Below, piece after piece: positions 8,568 to 16,849 of a stretch of DNA of 64,000 bases; within the stretch, counting starts at the first letter, position 1; every line of letters begins with the position of its first letter. The DNA is from Kiritimatiellota bacterium. Lineage in GTDB: Bacteria > Verrucomicrobiota > Kiritimatiellia > JAAZAB01. The notes beneath the pieces were generated by a model. The model did not search any database, was not told the DNA's origin, and saw only the letters and a program-made list of their open reading frames with translations. Made by a program: the position numbers and the translations under genes. The stretch spans positions 1-64,000 of the forward strand of contig JAPLSY010000020.1 of assembly GCA_026398415.1 (NCBI GenBank), written 5' to 3'.

Positions 8568-9581
8568 ATGAAAAAATATCGGGTTGGCATTGTCGGCATC
8601 GGCGCAGTGGGCGCGGAAATGATCAAGGTCCTGCGCCAACGTGATTTTCCGGCCGAGGAAATCCGTGTTCTGGCGCGCAGCGAACGGGACGAAATCATCA
8701 ACGGCGAGACATTCCACGTCGTGCCGGCTTCCGTCGAGGCATTTAAGGGCTTGGATTTCGCTTTTTTTGCAGGTACGGAAGGCGCCAAGGGCGCATCCCA
8801 GCAGTTTGGCTGGCAGGCGGTGGAGCAGGGTGTCATCGTGATTGATAACGGCGACGACTATCGCATGGATTCGCGGGTGCCGCTGGTCATTCCCGAGATC
8901 AATGCGCCCGCCCTGCAAAAACACCAGGGCCTTATTTCAAATCCGAACTGCAGTACAATCATTGCGTTGATGGCCCTGGCGCCCCTGCACCGCGTCGCGC
9001 GCGTTCGGCGGTTTATCGCCAGCACCTATCAGGCGGTCTCCGGCACCGGCCGCAACGCCATGCAGGAACTGGAGGACCAGGTGAAGGCTTATGCTGCGGG
9101 TAAGCCGTTGAAACACAGCGCCTATCCGCACCAAATCGCGTTCAACGTGATTCCCAAAATCGGCGGTCTAAAGCCGGAACTCCCGGGCCACACCAGCGAG
9201 GAAATTAAAATGCGGAATGAAACCCGCAAAATTTTTGAGGATAAAAAAATCCGGGTGTGTGCCACCTGCGTGCGCGTGCCGGTCATGAACGGCCACAGCG
9301 AAGCGTTGAACATCGAATTTGACCGTCCCATGGACCCGGACGAGGCCCACACCATCCTGGCCAAGGCGCCGGGCGTCAAGGTCATGGACAACATGGAGAG
9401 CGACCTTTACCCGATGCCGATCCAGGTTTCCGGTCAGGACGATGTCTTTGTCGGTCGCATCCGCCTTGATGAAAGCGTGAAAAACGGCCTGGCCCTTTTC
9501 GTCTGCGGTGACAATATCCGCAAAGGTGCGGCGACCAATGCCGTGCAAATCGCCGAGAAACTGCTGGAGATGAAGAAATAA
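8568..9581 (+). CDS. asd: Aspartate-semialdehyde dehydrogenase
   Basis: 337 residues. The N-terminal VGIVGIGAVGAEMIKVLRQR is the NADP-binding Rossmann loop. ISNPNCSTIIALMAL holds the catalytic Cys of the SNPNC motif, and STYQAVSGTGR and RVPVMNGHSEALNIEF are standard Asd signatures, the latter with the active-site His. It reduces aspartyl phosphate to the semialdehyde, the branch point to lysine, threonine, methionine and diaminopimelate. The ATG at 8568 follows GGAAAGAAGGAAGG. It is probably co-transcribed with leuB. Confidence 0.93.
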   Translation: MKKYRVGIVGIGAVGAEMIKVLRQRDFPAEEIRVLARSERDEIINGETFHVVPASVEAFKGLDFAFFAGTEGAKGASQQFGWQAVEQGVIVIDNGDDYRMDSRVPLVIPEINAPALQKHQGLISNPNCSTIIALMALAPLHRVARVRRFIASTYQAVSGTGRNAMQELEDQVKAYAAGKPLKHSAYPHQIAFNVIPKIGGLKPELPGHTSEEIKMRNETRKIFEDKKIRVCATCVRVPVMNGHSEALNIEFDRPMDPDEAHTILAKAPGVKVMDNMESDLYPMPIQVSGQDDVFVGRIRLDESVKNGLALFVCGDNIRKGAATNAVQIAEKLLEMKK

Positions 9582-9604
9582 GACCGGGAGTTTCAACAAG
9601 TTCT

Positions 9605-9664
9605 TCGTTCTTTGTTCTTGGTGGTCAGCCGCCGAATTAATCCGCAACGAAGAACAAAGAACGA
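9605..9664. repeat. 15-bp inverted repeat between convergent genes
   Basis: Arms TCGTTCTTTGTTCTT (9605-9619) and AAGAACAAAGAACGA (9650-9664) are perfectly complementary with a 30-base loop. It lies between asd and the convergent small lipoprotein gene. It may act as a bidirectional stop signal but has no clear T-run, and it resembles the other simple-word repeats of this genome. Confidence 0.6.
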
Positions 9665-9688
9665 GGAACCACGAATTCTTTAAGATAA

Positions 9689-9841
9689 CTACTGAGCACC
9701 GGGCAAAGTGGGGGTGCCTTCCCAGGGTTGAGGCACATTCCAAGGAACATCGGACTGGTCACTGGCCGTCGCGCATCCCGCAAGCATTCCGCCCAGGATG
9801 GCCAGTGCAATCACCCAGCCGGCGGTTTTAATACATGACAT
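9689..9841 (-). CDS. Small putative lipoprotein
   Basis: 50 residues from the ATG at 9841. A hydrophobic segment ends in GGMLAGCATASD, a credible lipobox (LAGC) for signal peptidase II. The short mature tail reads SDVPWNVPQPWEGTPTLPG and is rich in Pro and Trp. The start lies inside the 3' end of the upstream minus-strand coiled-coil gene (14-base overlap), which suggests coupled translation. Its function is not known. The aromatic-proline tail could bind peptidoglycan or another envelope component, but that is speculation. Confidence 0.6.
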   Translation of the reverse strand: MSCIKTAGWVIALAILGGMLAGCATASDQSDVPWNVPQPWEGTPTLPGAQ

Positions 9842-10718
9842 AGTCGCCCTTTTCGCATGGCATCTGTTGCCAATCACTCACGATCTCGGCCACGACCAGG
9901 TTGTCCACCACGGTCTGCACGCGCACCTTGCCGACAAGCCGGTCGCTCCGATGAATCAACAGTTCCAGGTCGGGCATGATAAGTTTGGCGTTTTGCGGCG
10001 ATAGACGCATAATTACAAAGTTCCATTCCGGGTTTACGTAGGCCACGCTGCCCAACAGGCCCTTGGGGATGGCGGCCTTACGCAGTTCCGGATTGACCAT
10101 TTTGTCCAGCTCCACGACCTTGGCCTGCAGAACGGCGTTGGCGTCGGTCAGATCGCGATTTTCCGCTTCCAAGTCGTCGGTCTGTTGTTTCATGGTTTCG
10201 ACGCTGGCCAGCAGATCGGTCTTTTCCTTTTCCAGTTTTTGGATGGCCACTTCTTTTTCGCTGATGGTCGCGTTGCGGGCCTCGATGGTAACGTTCTGGT
10301 CCTTGATGGTACCTTGGGCGGTCACCAGGTCGTTGGAAGTTATTTTTAGTGTTTCGCAGGTATTGGCCAGCGTGGTTTTTGTATCGGCCAATTCCATGCG
10401 GGTATTATTCAGGCGGGTCAACTGATGTTGCGCGGCGTTGACCATCTGGTTGAGCGGGCCATCCATAGCCGGCGCTCCGCCGGGTTTCGCCTGGTAAGTC
10501 TTGAGCTGATCGTCCGGAAGCGTGAGCTTGACGTCGGGATTGGTGTCGTCTTTTTCCAGCGTGGCCGCCACCTGTTTGGCCGCCAGTTCGAGTTTCTGGG
10601 TCCGGCCTTTCAGCGTCTCGCGCTGTTGAAACAGGATGATGCCCAGCGCCAGTGCCGCGCCGCTCAGTACGAAAAGCAGGATCACCAGGCTTCGCATTAT
10701 CCATTTGGATTGGAACAT
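9828..10718 (-). CDS. Membrane-anchored coiled-coil protein
   Basis: 296 residues from the ATG at 10718, preceded by an AGGAGT site 5 bases away; an earlier ATG at 10736 lacks one. A single N-terminal membrane segment (about residues 6-28, LVILLFVLSGAALALGIILF) is followed by a long predicted coiled coil (about 100-200). A C-terminal globular piece (about 205-296) includes SVAYVNPEWNFVIMRLSP. I do not recognise the family. The topology suggests a periplasmic or envelope-spanning structural protein working with the small lipoprotein encoded downstream. Confidence 0.7.
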   Translation of the reverse strand: MFQSKWIMRSLVILLFVLSGAALALGIILFQQRETLKGRTQKLELAAKQVAATLEKDDTNPDVKLTLPDDQLKTYQAKPGGAPAMDGPLNQMVNAAQHQLTRLNNTRMELADTKTTLANTCETLKITSNDLVTAQGTIKDQNVTIEARNATISEKEVAIQKLEKEKTDLLASVETMKQQTDDLEAENRDLTDANAVLQAKVVELDKMVNPELRKAAIPKGLLGSVAYVNPEWNFVIMRLSPQNAKLIMPDLELLIHRSDRLVGKVRVQTVVDNLVVAEIVSDWQQMPCEKGDYVMY

Positions 10719-10921
10719 GAAGACTCCTGTTGGCAACGGCCTAATCAGGCCGAGCCCGCCATGCCATTAACTGCTTTTGAAATATATAACAAACCCCGTT
10801 GGCTAATCAACACATTTTTTCCGGTTTTTTGGGGAAGGTGGCTTGGCCAAAAAAAGATTGTCAAACGGCGGATTTCCCGGTAAGAAGGAATACCTGTGCA
10901 ACTGAGACTCACACGAATCCT

Positions 10922-11653
10922 ATGAAGCCTGGACTTTATATTATCGGCACACCGATCGGTAACCTGGAGGACATCAGTGCCCGCGCCCTGGAAACCCTGC
11001 GAGGGGCGAACATTATCCTGGCGGAAGACACCCGCCACACGCGAATTCTGCTTGATCGCTACCAGATCCGTGCCGCGCTGATCAGTTGCCACCAGTTTAA
11101 CGAGGCGTCCCGGGGCCCCGTCGCGCTGGAACGCATTCAGGCCGGCCAGGTGGTGGCCCTGGTGACCAATGCGGGGATGCCGGGAGTCTCGGACCCCGGT
11201 GCGCGCATTGTGGCCGCCTGCCGGAAAGCGGGGTTGCCCGTTACGGTCATTCCGGGCCCTTCGTCCGTCACAGCCGCCATGGCGCTTTGCGGGTTTGTTA
11301 CCGGCGGGTTTCACTGCGAGGGCTTCTTGCCGCGCAAGGAAGGTGCCCGTAAAAAACGGATGGAACAATTGCGCAACGAACCTGTTCCGGTGGTCATGCT
11401 GGAATCGCCCTACCGGTGCCTGAAGGTGCTGGCCGACCTGAACGCCCTCCTGCCGGAGCGGGACCTGTTCCTGGCCCGGGAACTGACCAAGCTCCATGAG
11501 GAATGTCTCTGGGGCTCCGTGGCCGACATTTACCGGCGGCTGACGGAACGCCACATGGGGGATGTCACGCGCGCCGTACGGGGCGAAATCGTAATGGTGC
11601 TTGCCCCGGCTGGCCGGCCAAAACCTGAAACCGAACCATCCCAACAGCCATAG
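10922..11653 (+). CDS. rsmI: 16S rRNA (cytidine-1402-2'-O)-methyltransferase
   Basis: 243 residues from the ATG at 10922. LYIIGTPIGNLEDISARAL, ILAEDTRHTRILL and VTNAGMPGVSDPG are characteristic of the SAM-dependent tetrapyrrole-methylase fold of RsmI, with VTVIPGPSSVTAAMALCGF nearby. The enzyme methylates the 2'-OH of C1402 in the ribosomal P site together with RsmH. The upstream frame from 10799 shows no family similarity and was excluded. The C-terminal HTH-like extension seen in some RsmI proteins is absent, so this is the short form. Confidence 0.92.
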   Translation: MKPGLYIIGTPIGNLEDISARALETLRGANIILAEDTRHTRILLDRYQIRAALISCHQFNEASRGPVALERIQAGQVVALVTNAGMPGVSDPGARIVAACRKAGLPVTVIPGPSSVTAAMALCGFVTGGFHCEGFLPRKEGARKKRMEQLRNEPVPVVMLESPYRCLKVLADLNALLPERDLFLARELTKLHEECLWGSVADIYRRLTERHMGDVTRAVRGEIVMVLAPAGRPKPETEPSQQP

Positions 11654-11702
11654 TTTTTCATAAAAACATCTTCACCAATCAAGCTTGTTTTCAAGTTTTT
11701 TC

Positions 11703-11736
11703 AATCATAAATCAAAAATCATAAATCCGAAATACT
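11703..11736. repeat. Simple-word repeat of the ATAAATC type (family S)
   Basis: AATCATAAATCAAAAATCAT followed by AAATCCGAAAT is a tandem of near-identical 7-10 base words. Similar tracts occur at 34345-34400 and 34826-34846. It sits in the gap between rsmI and the STAS gene. Confidence 0.6.
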
Positions 11737-11747
11737 ATAGATTCGCC

Positions 11748-12299
11748 ATGAACGCAACCAAGTCTACCGATCATGTGCTTGAAGTTGCCCGGCAAGGTGC
11801 GACCGTCTACCTGCGTGTGCTGGGTCGGGCCACCTTTACAGTTGGCCCGGTTCTCAAGCAGTTCGGCATGGCGGCCATTGAAAATGGCTGTACCCGGATG
11901 GTGTTGGATGTCTCGGCCTGCGAAGGCATGGATAGCACGTTTATGGGCGTCCTGGCCGGCATGGCCACGCGCCTGGCCCGGCAGACCGGCGGCAAGATGC
12001 TTATGCTGAACGTGTCCGATAAACTGTTCGAGATCCTGAGTACCCTGGGATTAGACCAGTTAATAGAGTGCCGCCGGCTGGGCGCGGTGCCGGAGCCGCT
12101 GGTGGAACCACCGCTCACTGCGCGATCCCTGAACCCGATCGCCGCGACGGCCGCTGACCTGCAAACCACCCAGCACGTGATGCTGGAAGCGCATACGACC
12201 CTGGCCGCGGTCTCGGCCGAAAACCAGCTCCGATTCAAGGATGTTCTGACGTATCTAAGGGAGGACGGACGGCAGACGGCAGACGACGGAAGCACGTAG
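11748..12299 (+). CDS. STAS-domain protein (anti-sigma factor antagonist-like)
   Basis: 183 residues from the ATG at 11748. Residues 10-110 match the STAS fold: RMVLDVSACEGMDSTFMGVLAGMA has the usual D-x-S phospho-site region, followed by GGKMLMLNVSDKLFEILSTLGL. Such proteins bind an anti-sigma or switch kinase when dephosphorylated. The next gene is a SpoIIE-type phosphatase, so the two probably form a partner-switching pair. The last residues (EDGRQTADDGST) are encoded by a GACGG-type dispersed repeat, so the C-terminus appears to have been extended by it. Confidence 0.75.
   Translation: MNATKSTDHVLEVARQGATVYLRVLGRATFTVGPVLKQFGMAAIENGCTRMVLDVSACEGMDSTFMGVLAGMATRLARQTGGKMLMLNVSDKLFEILSTLGLDQLIECRRLGAVPEPLVEPPLTARSLNPIAATAADLQTTQHVMLEAHTTLAAVSAENQLRFKDVLTYLREDGRQTADDGST
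12262..12295. repeat. GACGGCAGACGG-type dispersed repeat at gene end
   Basis: ACGGACGGCAGACGGCAGAC repeats a short word and is translated as the tail of the STAS protein. A near-identical tract is seen at 36250-36280. Confidence 0.55.
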
Positions 12300-12394
12300 A
12301 GCGTGGAGAAGTGAATTCGGCACAAAGCATTTGCACGATAGGCCTCAAATCCACTTTATCAAACTGAGTGGTTACGAATTCCGGATTAATTTTT

Positions 12395-13900
12395 ATGAGC
12401 TGGATCTATTGGACTATTATAACCATCGCGGCCTTGGCCGTGTTCTTGCACTTGCGGCGCACCCACAAGGAGCGCGATGCCCTGCTCCTGGAAAAAGAGA
12501 TCATCTTTAATTTTGTCCATGACGTCAGCGAAGCCTTTGCCGAGTCCACCAACGGCGTTCCCCAGACCGATTATTTACTGAAGCGGGTGCTGTTTTATGC
12601 CCAGCAAACTGTCAAGGCGCGCGCGGGCGCCATTTATTTCCGTGAGCCCGATGGCGATACCTTGCGCGTCCGGGCCGTATCAGGACTATTTCCGCCCATT
12701 GCCGGCGGCGCGGCCAACGAACCGGAACCGGGCAGCGGTTTTTTTCAATGCGTGGAAACGATGGCCCGGGACCAATCAGCTCGTGCGGGCGAAGGCATTG
12801 TCGGCATAGTTGCCGCCCAGGGCGTTCCCCTGTTAATCGAAGATGCCGAGCGTGATCCGCGCGTACCCCGCTTCCGAAGCGAATTCCTGCAGATCCAATC
12901 CATCCTGTTGGTGCCGATGCGTTTTCAAAACACCGTGCTCGGTGTTCTCGTGGTCGTGAACCGGATAGACGATGCGCCTTTTATTCAGGCGGACCTTAAT
13001 CTCCTGCAGGCGTTGGCCGACCAGGCGTCCGTCACGATCTACTATGCCAAGTTTAACGAAGAGTTGGACAAGAAACGGGTACTCGACGACGACCTGCGTG
13101 TGGCCCGCCGGATTCAAATGGCGCTATTGCCGACGAAGATTCCCCAAGCGCCGGGCCTGGAGATTGCGGCATTCAGCGTGCCGGCCCGCGAGATCGGCGG
13201 CGATTTTTACGATTTTGTCGCCATTGACGACGAGCATATTGGCCTGACCATTGCCGACGTGTCCGGCAAGGGAGTTACGGGAGCCATTCTGATGTCCATC
13301 TGCCGCAGTGTATTCCGGGCCCATGCTCCCGGGTGTCTGAGCCCGGGGGCCGTTCTCAAAGCCATCAATCGCATTATCGTCGGCGATATCCACGAGGACA
13401 TGTTCATCAGCATGCTCTATTGCATTCTAAACACCCGCACGGCGGAGATCACCCTGGCGTGCGCCGGGCATCCTCGCCCGCTCCTGATTTCTGCCGGTGG
13501 CCAGGCTGTTCCCGTGGAAGCCGCCGGGGTTGCCATCGGCCTGGTGGATGCCGACATGTTCGACCGTCGCCTCCAGGAGGCCATCGTCAGGCTCCAACCG
13601 GGTGATTTGTGGGTCCTGTTCACGGATGGCGTCACCGAGGCAATGAACGCGGAGCACAAGGAATGGGGGCTGGCCAATCTCCAGCGCGCGGTCCTGGCCG
13701 ATGCCCGCGCTGAAAGCGCGGCAAGCCCTGAAGTTAAGCGAAGCGCATACTTCAAGGCAAGCACCGGACCTGTCCCGCCAAAGGCGGGAGGCGCCTCAGC
13801 CATCGTCACGCGCGTGCGACAAGAACTATTGGCATTTGCCGGAGATGTGGCACAATACGACGACATGACATTGGTCGTTGTAAACCGATTCCAAGGTTGA
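12395..13900 (+). CDS. GAF-domain SpoIIE-like (PP2C) serine phosphatase
   Basis: 501 residues from the ATG at 12395; a GTG at 12368 is an alternative. One N-terminal membrane segment (WIYWTIITIAALAVFLHL) is followed by a GAF domain (about 45-215). The PP2C-type phosphatase (about 235-500) has REIGGDFYDF and LTIADVSGKGVTGA, which carry the metal-binding Asp residues, and LWVLFTDGVTEAMN. It should dephosphorylate the STAS partner encoded just upstream. An unusual segment within the catalytic domain (bases about 13700-13805, SAASPEVKRSAYFKASTGPV) has hairpin-rich DNA and looks inserted. grpE follows after 4 bases. Confidence 0.85.
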   Translation: MSWIYWTIITIAALAVFLHLRRTHKERDALLLEKEIIFNFVHDVSEAFAESTNGVPQTDYLLKRVLFYAQQTVKARAGAIYFREPDGDTLRVRAVSGLFPPIAGGAANEPEPGSGFFQCVETMARDQSARAGEGIVGIVAAQGVPLLIEDAERDPRVPRFRSEFLQIQSILLVPMRFQNTVLGVLVVVNRIDDAPFIQADLNLLQALADQASVTIYYAKFNEELDKKRVLDDDLRVARRIQMALLPTKIPQAPGLEIAAFSVPAREIGGDFYDFVAIDDEHIGLTIADVSGKGVTGAILMSICRSVFRAHAPGCLSPGAVLKAINRIIVGDIHEDMFISMLYCILNTRTAEITLACAGHPRPLLISAGGQAVPVEAAGVAIGLVDADMFDRRLQEAIVRLQPGDLWVLFTDGVTEAMNAEHKEWGLANLQRAVLADARAESAASPEVKRSAYFKASTGPVPPKAGGASAIVTRVRQELLAFAGDVAQYDDMTLVVVNRFQG

Positions 13901-13904
13901 CCGT

Positions 13905-14603
13905 ATGAGCAAGAACAAGGAAAAACCCTGGTCGCCTACGGCGCCGCCAGAGGCGGGTAAACATCATTCCCACGAGGGCGCGGACGGCGGACCTGACAAA
14001 GAGAATGCCAGACGCCAGACGCCGGACGCCAGACCGGAAAAGACGGACACGGAAGAGGGTGGTGGGAGCCGAACACAAGCTGCCACCAAGGACGAAACGG
14101 TGAAGGCCGTGCAGACGGCGCCGGCCGAGGCCGCCGACCATGCCGAAAAATTGGCGCAACTCCAGGATCGTTTGTTGCGGCTCCAGGCCGATTTCGATAA
14201 TTTCCGCAAGCGAACCCTGCGCGAGAAAAACGAACTGTTCGACAGCGCCAACCAGGCCCTTATGCTGGAAATTTTGCCGGTGCTCGACCACCTGCAACTG
14301 GGTATTCAGGCGGCTTCCGCACACCAGGCGGACCCGGCCTTCCGGGAAGGCCTGATCCTGATTTTTGACCAGCTCATGGGTGCGCTTTCCAAATTCGGGC
14401 TGAGTCCCGTTGAAACCGAGAAACAAATCTTTGATACGAACCGTTTCGAGGCGGTTAATACCCTGCCGTCCGCAACCGAGCCGGAAGGGACCGTGTTAGC
14501 TTCGGTCCGTCGCGGCTATATGCTCCGGAACAAGCTGCTCCGCCCGGCGCAAGTCATCGTGTCCAGTGGCCCGCCGCCGGAAGAAGTGAAGAATGCAGAA
14601 TGA
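13905..14603 (+). CDS. grpE: Nucleotide exchange factor GrpE
   Basis: 232 residues. The conserved part starts near residue 75: LQDRLLRLQADFDNFRKRTL is the long coiled-coil dimer helix. A four-helix bundle and a beta-wing follow with FDQLMGALSKFGL and NTLPSATEPEGTVLASVRRGY, typical of GrpE. It releases ADP from DnaK. The first 70 residues are disordered and partly encoded by the dispersed repeat at 14006-14060 (ARRQTPDARPEKTDTEE). The same peptide occurs in the ParA-UroD linker. dnaJ follows; dnaK is not in the window. Confidence 0.92.
   Translation: MSKNKEKPWSPTAPPEAGKHHSHEGADGGPDKENARRQTPDARPEKTDTEEGGGSRTQAATKDETVKAVQTAPAEAADHAEKLAQLQDRLLRLQADFDNFRKRTLREKNELFDSANQALMLEILPVLDHLQLGIQAASAHQADPAFREGLILIFDQLMGALSKFGLSPVETEKQIFDTNRFEAVNTLPSATEPEGTVLASVRRGYMLRNKLLRPAQVIVSSGPPPEEVKNAE
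14006..14060. repeat. GACGCC-type dispersed repeat inside grpE
   Basis: The tract contains CCAGACGCCAGACGCCGGAC then GAAAAGACGGACACGGAAG. Closely related tracts lie at 32981-33050 and 16786-16843, on the opposite strand. Here it is read as RQTPDARPEKTDTEE. Confidence 0.75.
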
Positions 14604-14635
14604 AAAATGCAGAATGCAGAATGAAGAAACAAGAA
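14594..14635. repeat. GCAGAATG simple-word repeat after grpE
   Basis: AGAATGCAGAATGAAAAATG and following words repeat a 7-9 base unit. A sister tract lies at 16742-16782 at the end of rsmE. Confidence 0.6.
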
Positions 14636-14647
14636 AAGAAACCGGAA

Positions 14648-14760
14648 CATTGCCCGCGAACCACGCGAAAGGACGCGAAAAAAGAAAAGATTTTCCTTTT
14701 AAATTTAGCGTTCCTTTCGCGTGTTTAGCGGGCAAATTCTTTGGGTTGCGGGCACAGCCC
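14648..14760. repeat. Dispersed palindromic repeat (family P), upstream of dnaJ
   Basis: Left arm TTGCCCGCGAACCACGCGAA and GGACGCGAAAAAAGAAAAGA, right arm TTTAGCGTTCCTTTCGCGTG and TTTAGCGGGCAAATTC form an imperfect palindrome of about 100 bases. A second copy at 54670-54797 precedes phoU and a half copy ends gph. A small hairpin (GCGGG-caca-CCCGC type) follows before the dnaJ ribosome-binding site. Confidence 0.75.
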
Positions 14761-14779
14761 GCATTGGGAAGGATATAAA

Positions 14780-15964
14780 GTGGCCACCAAGCGCGATTAT
14801 TATGAAGTGTTAAATGTGCCCCGCAACGCCAGCGAGGATGAAATCAAAAAAGCCTATCGCAAGCTGGCCCTTCAGCATCATCCGGATCGCAATTCCGGCA
14901 ACAAGGCCGCTGAGGAGAAGTTCAAGGAACTCTCCGAGGCCTACGAGGTGCTCAACGATTCCGAAAAACGGCGGCAATACGACCAGTTCGGCCATGCCGG
15001 CTTAAGGTCCTCGTTCGGGCCGGGTGGCTTCGATTTCTCCCGCGACTTTACGCACGGCGCCGATCTGCATGATATTTTCGGCGACCTGTTCGGCGGAGCC
15101 GGCGGCATGTTCGAGGAATTTTTCGGACGCGCCGGGGGGCGCCGGGGCGCAGCGGATGGGTCGCGGGCCGCGCGCGGGGCGGACCTGCGCTTCGATCTGG
15201 AAATTGATTTTGAGGCTTCGGTTTTCGGCGCCGAGCACGAAATTACCCTGCCCGTTTCGGAAGCCTGTCCCACGTGTAACGGGACAGGATCGGAACCGGG
15301 GCATAAGAAGGAAACCTGTCGGCATTGCAATGGCCACGGCGTTGTCGTCACGGCAAGCGGCTTTTTCCATGTCCAGCAGGATTGCCCGTCCTGCGGCGGA
15401 CGCGGCGAAATCATTACGCACCCCTGCCGGGCCTGTCGCGGCACGGGATTGGTCAAGAATCGCAAGCAGTTGACGCTAAAAATTCCGCCGGGCGTGGAAA
15501 CCGGTTCGCGCCTGCGCCTTTCGGGTCGCGGCGAAGGCGGCGCGCGGGGCGCTCCGGCGGGCGACCTATACGTCATGTTGCACGTTCGGCCGCACAGCCT
15601 GTTCCAGCGTCAAGGCCGCGACCTGTTTTGCGAAGTGCCCGTGCCCCTGGATGTGGCCCTGCTCGGTGGCGAGATCCAGGCGCCGACTGTTGAAGGTTGG
15701 GCCAACCTCAAGCTGGCACCCGGCACGGAAAACGGGAAGCTGTTTCGCCTGCGTGACAAAGGGGTGCCGGGGCTCGGTGGCGAGGACCCCGGCGACCTGC
15801 ACGTACGCGTCGTCGTCGAAGTTCCCAAGAACCTTTCCAGCGCGCAGAAACGCAAGCTGAAAGAATTCATGGATACCTGCATCGCCGACCAATATCCGGA
15901 ACGCAACCAGTTTCAAAAGCATGCCGAGGAGTTTCTGGAACGCCGCAAACAGGCGGGGAAGTGA
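14780..15964 (+). CDS. dnaJ: Chaperone protein DnaJ
   Basis: 394 residues from a GTG at 14780, which fits the family start ([18 protein letters not shown]) and follows GGGAAGG. The J-domain has the HPD motif in LQHHPDRN. A Gly/Phe-rich region follows, then four zinc-binding CxxCxGxG repeats ([32 protein letters not shown]), then the C-terminal substrate-binding domains. It stimulates DnaK ATPase and binds unfolded proteins. It follows grpE after a palindromic repeat, and its last base overlaps the start of rsmE (TGATG). Confidence 0.95.
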   Translation: MATKRDYYEVLNVPRNASEDEIKKAYRKLALQHHPDRNSGNKAAEEKFKELSEAYEVLNDSEKRRQYDQFGHAGLRSSFGPGGFDFSRDFTHGADLHDIFGDLFGGAGGMFEEFFGRAGGRRGAADGSRAARGADLRFDLEIDFEASVFGAEHEITLPVSEACPTCNGTGSEPGHKKETCRHCNGHGVVVTASGFFHVQQDCPSCGGRGEIITHPCRACRGTGLVKNRKQLTLKIPPGVETGSRLRLSGRGEGGARGAPAGDLYVMLHVRPHSLFQRQGRDLFCEVPVPLDVALLGGEIQAPTVEGWANLKLAPGTENGKLFRLRDKGVPGLGGEDPGDLHVRVVVEVPKNLSSAQKRKLKEFMDTCIADQYPERNQFQKHAEEFLERRKQAGK

Positions 15965-16773
15965 TGCGCTGTCTGATTGATGCTTCCCAATGGGCCGCGG
16001 ACGACATCGAGTTGGCGCCGGAAGAATCGCATCACCTGGTCCAGGTGTTGCGCGTCCGGCCCGGCGAGCAGGTGGTCCTTTTTACCGGCCAGGGTCATAC
16101 TGCGGAGGCGACCTTCATTGCCGTGCGGCAGAAACGGGCACAGGTCCGAATCCTGCCCGCCACGCGGCGCACAACGCCGCCACCTTCCGTGGCCGTGACC
16201 CTTATCCAGGCGATTCCCAAACACGCGCTGATGGACGGGATCATTCAGAAAGCCGTGGAATTGGGCGTGCAGTCCATTCAACCTTTGATGACCGAGCGAG
16301 TTATTGTCCGGCTCTCAGCCAGCGATGGCCGGTCCACCGGCGATGGCCGGTCCACCGGCGATGGCCGGTCCACCGGCGCGGCCGAACAACGCCGCGGCCG
16401 CTGGCAGAAGATTGCGCTGGAAGCTACCCGGCAATGCGGTGTTGCCTGGATGCCAACCGTGCGGCCGGTCCGTTCCCTGCCGGAAACGATAGCCGACCTG
16501 GCGCGTTTCGATCTGTGTTTGGTCGGCTCGCTCCATGCGAATGCCAGTCCATTCCGTGAGGTCTTGACCAAGGCAAGCATGCATTCGTTGAAGAGTATCG
16601 CGCTGATCATTGGCCCGGAAGGCGACCTGACGGAGACGGAAACCGCGGCGCTGCGGGACGCGGGCGCGCAGCTCATCAGTTTCGGCAATGCCGTGTTCCG
16701 GGTGGAAACTGCCGCGCTTTACGGGTTGAGCTTGTTGCATTATGAAATGCAGAATGTAGAATGCAGAATGTAG
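15964..16773 (+). CDS. rsmE: 16S rRNA (uracil-1498-N3)-methyltransferase
   Basis: 269 residues. EESHHLVQVLRVRPGEQVVLF is the N-terminal PUA-like domain. VTLIQAIPKHALMDGIIQKAVELGV, IALIIGPEGDLTETE and SFGNAVFRVETAALYGLSLL belong to the SPOUT knot that binds SAM. It methylates U1498 of 16S rRNA. An exact 18-base tandem triplet (16324-16377) inserts DGRSTG three times near residue 121-138, a position that is normally a loop. The C-terminus (EMQNVECRM) and stop are supplied by the GCAGAATG word repeat. Start overlaps the dnaJ stop. Confidence 0.9.
   Translation: MRCLIDASQWAADDIELAPEESHHLVQVLRVRPGEQVVLFTGQGHTAEATFIAVRQKRAQVRILPATRRTTPPPSVAVTLIQAIPKHALMDGIIQKAVELGVQSIQPLMTERVIVRLSASDGRSTGDGRSTGDGRSTGAAEQRRGRWQKIALEATRQCGVAWMPTVRPVRSLPETIADLARFDLCLVGSLHANASPFREVLTKASMHSLKSIALIIGPEGDLTETETAALRDAGAQLISFGNAVFRVETAALYGLSLLHYEMQNVECRM
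16324..16377 (+). repeat. 18-bp tandem repeat x3 within rsmE
   Basis: GATGGCCGGTCCACCGGC occurs three times without a mismatch and adds 18 residues (three DGRSTG units) in frame. Each unit contains the palindrome GCCGGTCCACCGGC-like core. The perfect identity suggests recent expansion. Confidence 0.95.
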
Positions 16774-16843
16774 AATGCAGAGGTTGCCTCCGTCATCCTT
16801 TTCAGCGTCCGTCTTCTCCGGTCTGGTGTCTGTTGTCTGGTTT
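16742..16843. repeat. Word repeat plus inverted GACGCC-type repeat after rsmE
   Basis: Bases 16742-16782 repeat AATGCAGAATGTAGA-like words and carry the rsmE stop. Bases 16786-16843 are, on the minus strand, ACAGACACCAGACCGGAGAA followed by GACGGACGCTGAAAAGG, a member of the repeat family in grpE and in the ParA-UroD linker. Confidence 0.65.
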
Positions 16844-16849
16844 TCGGCT

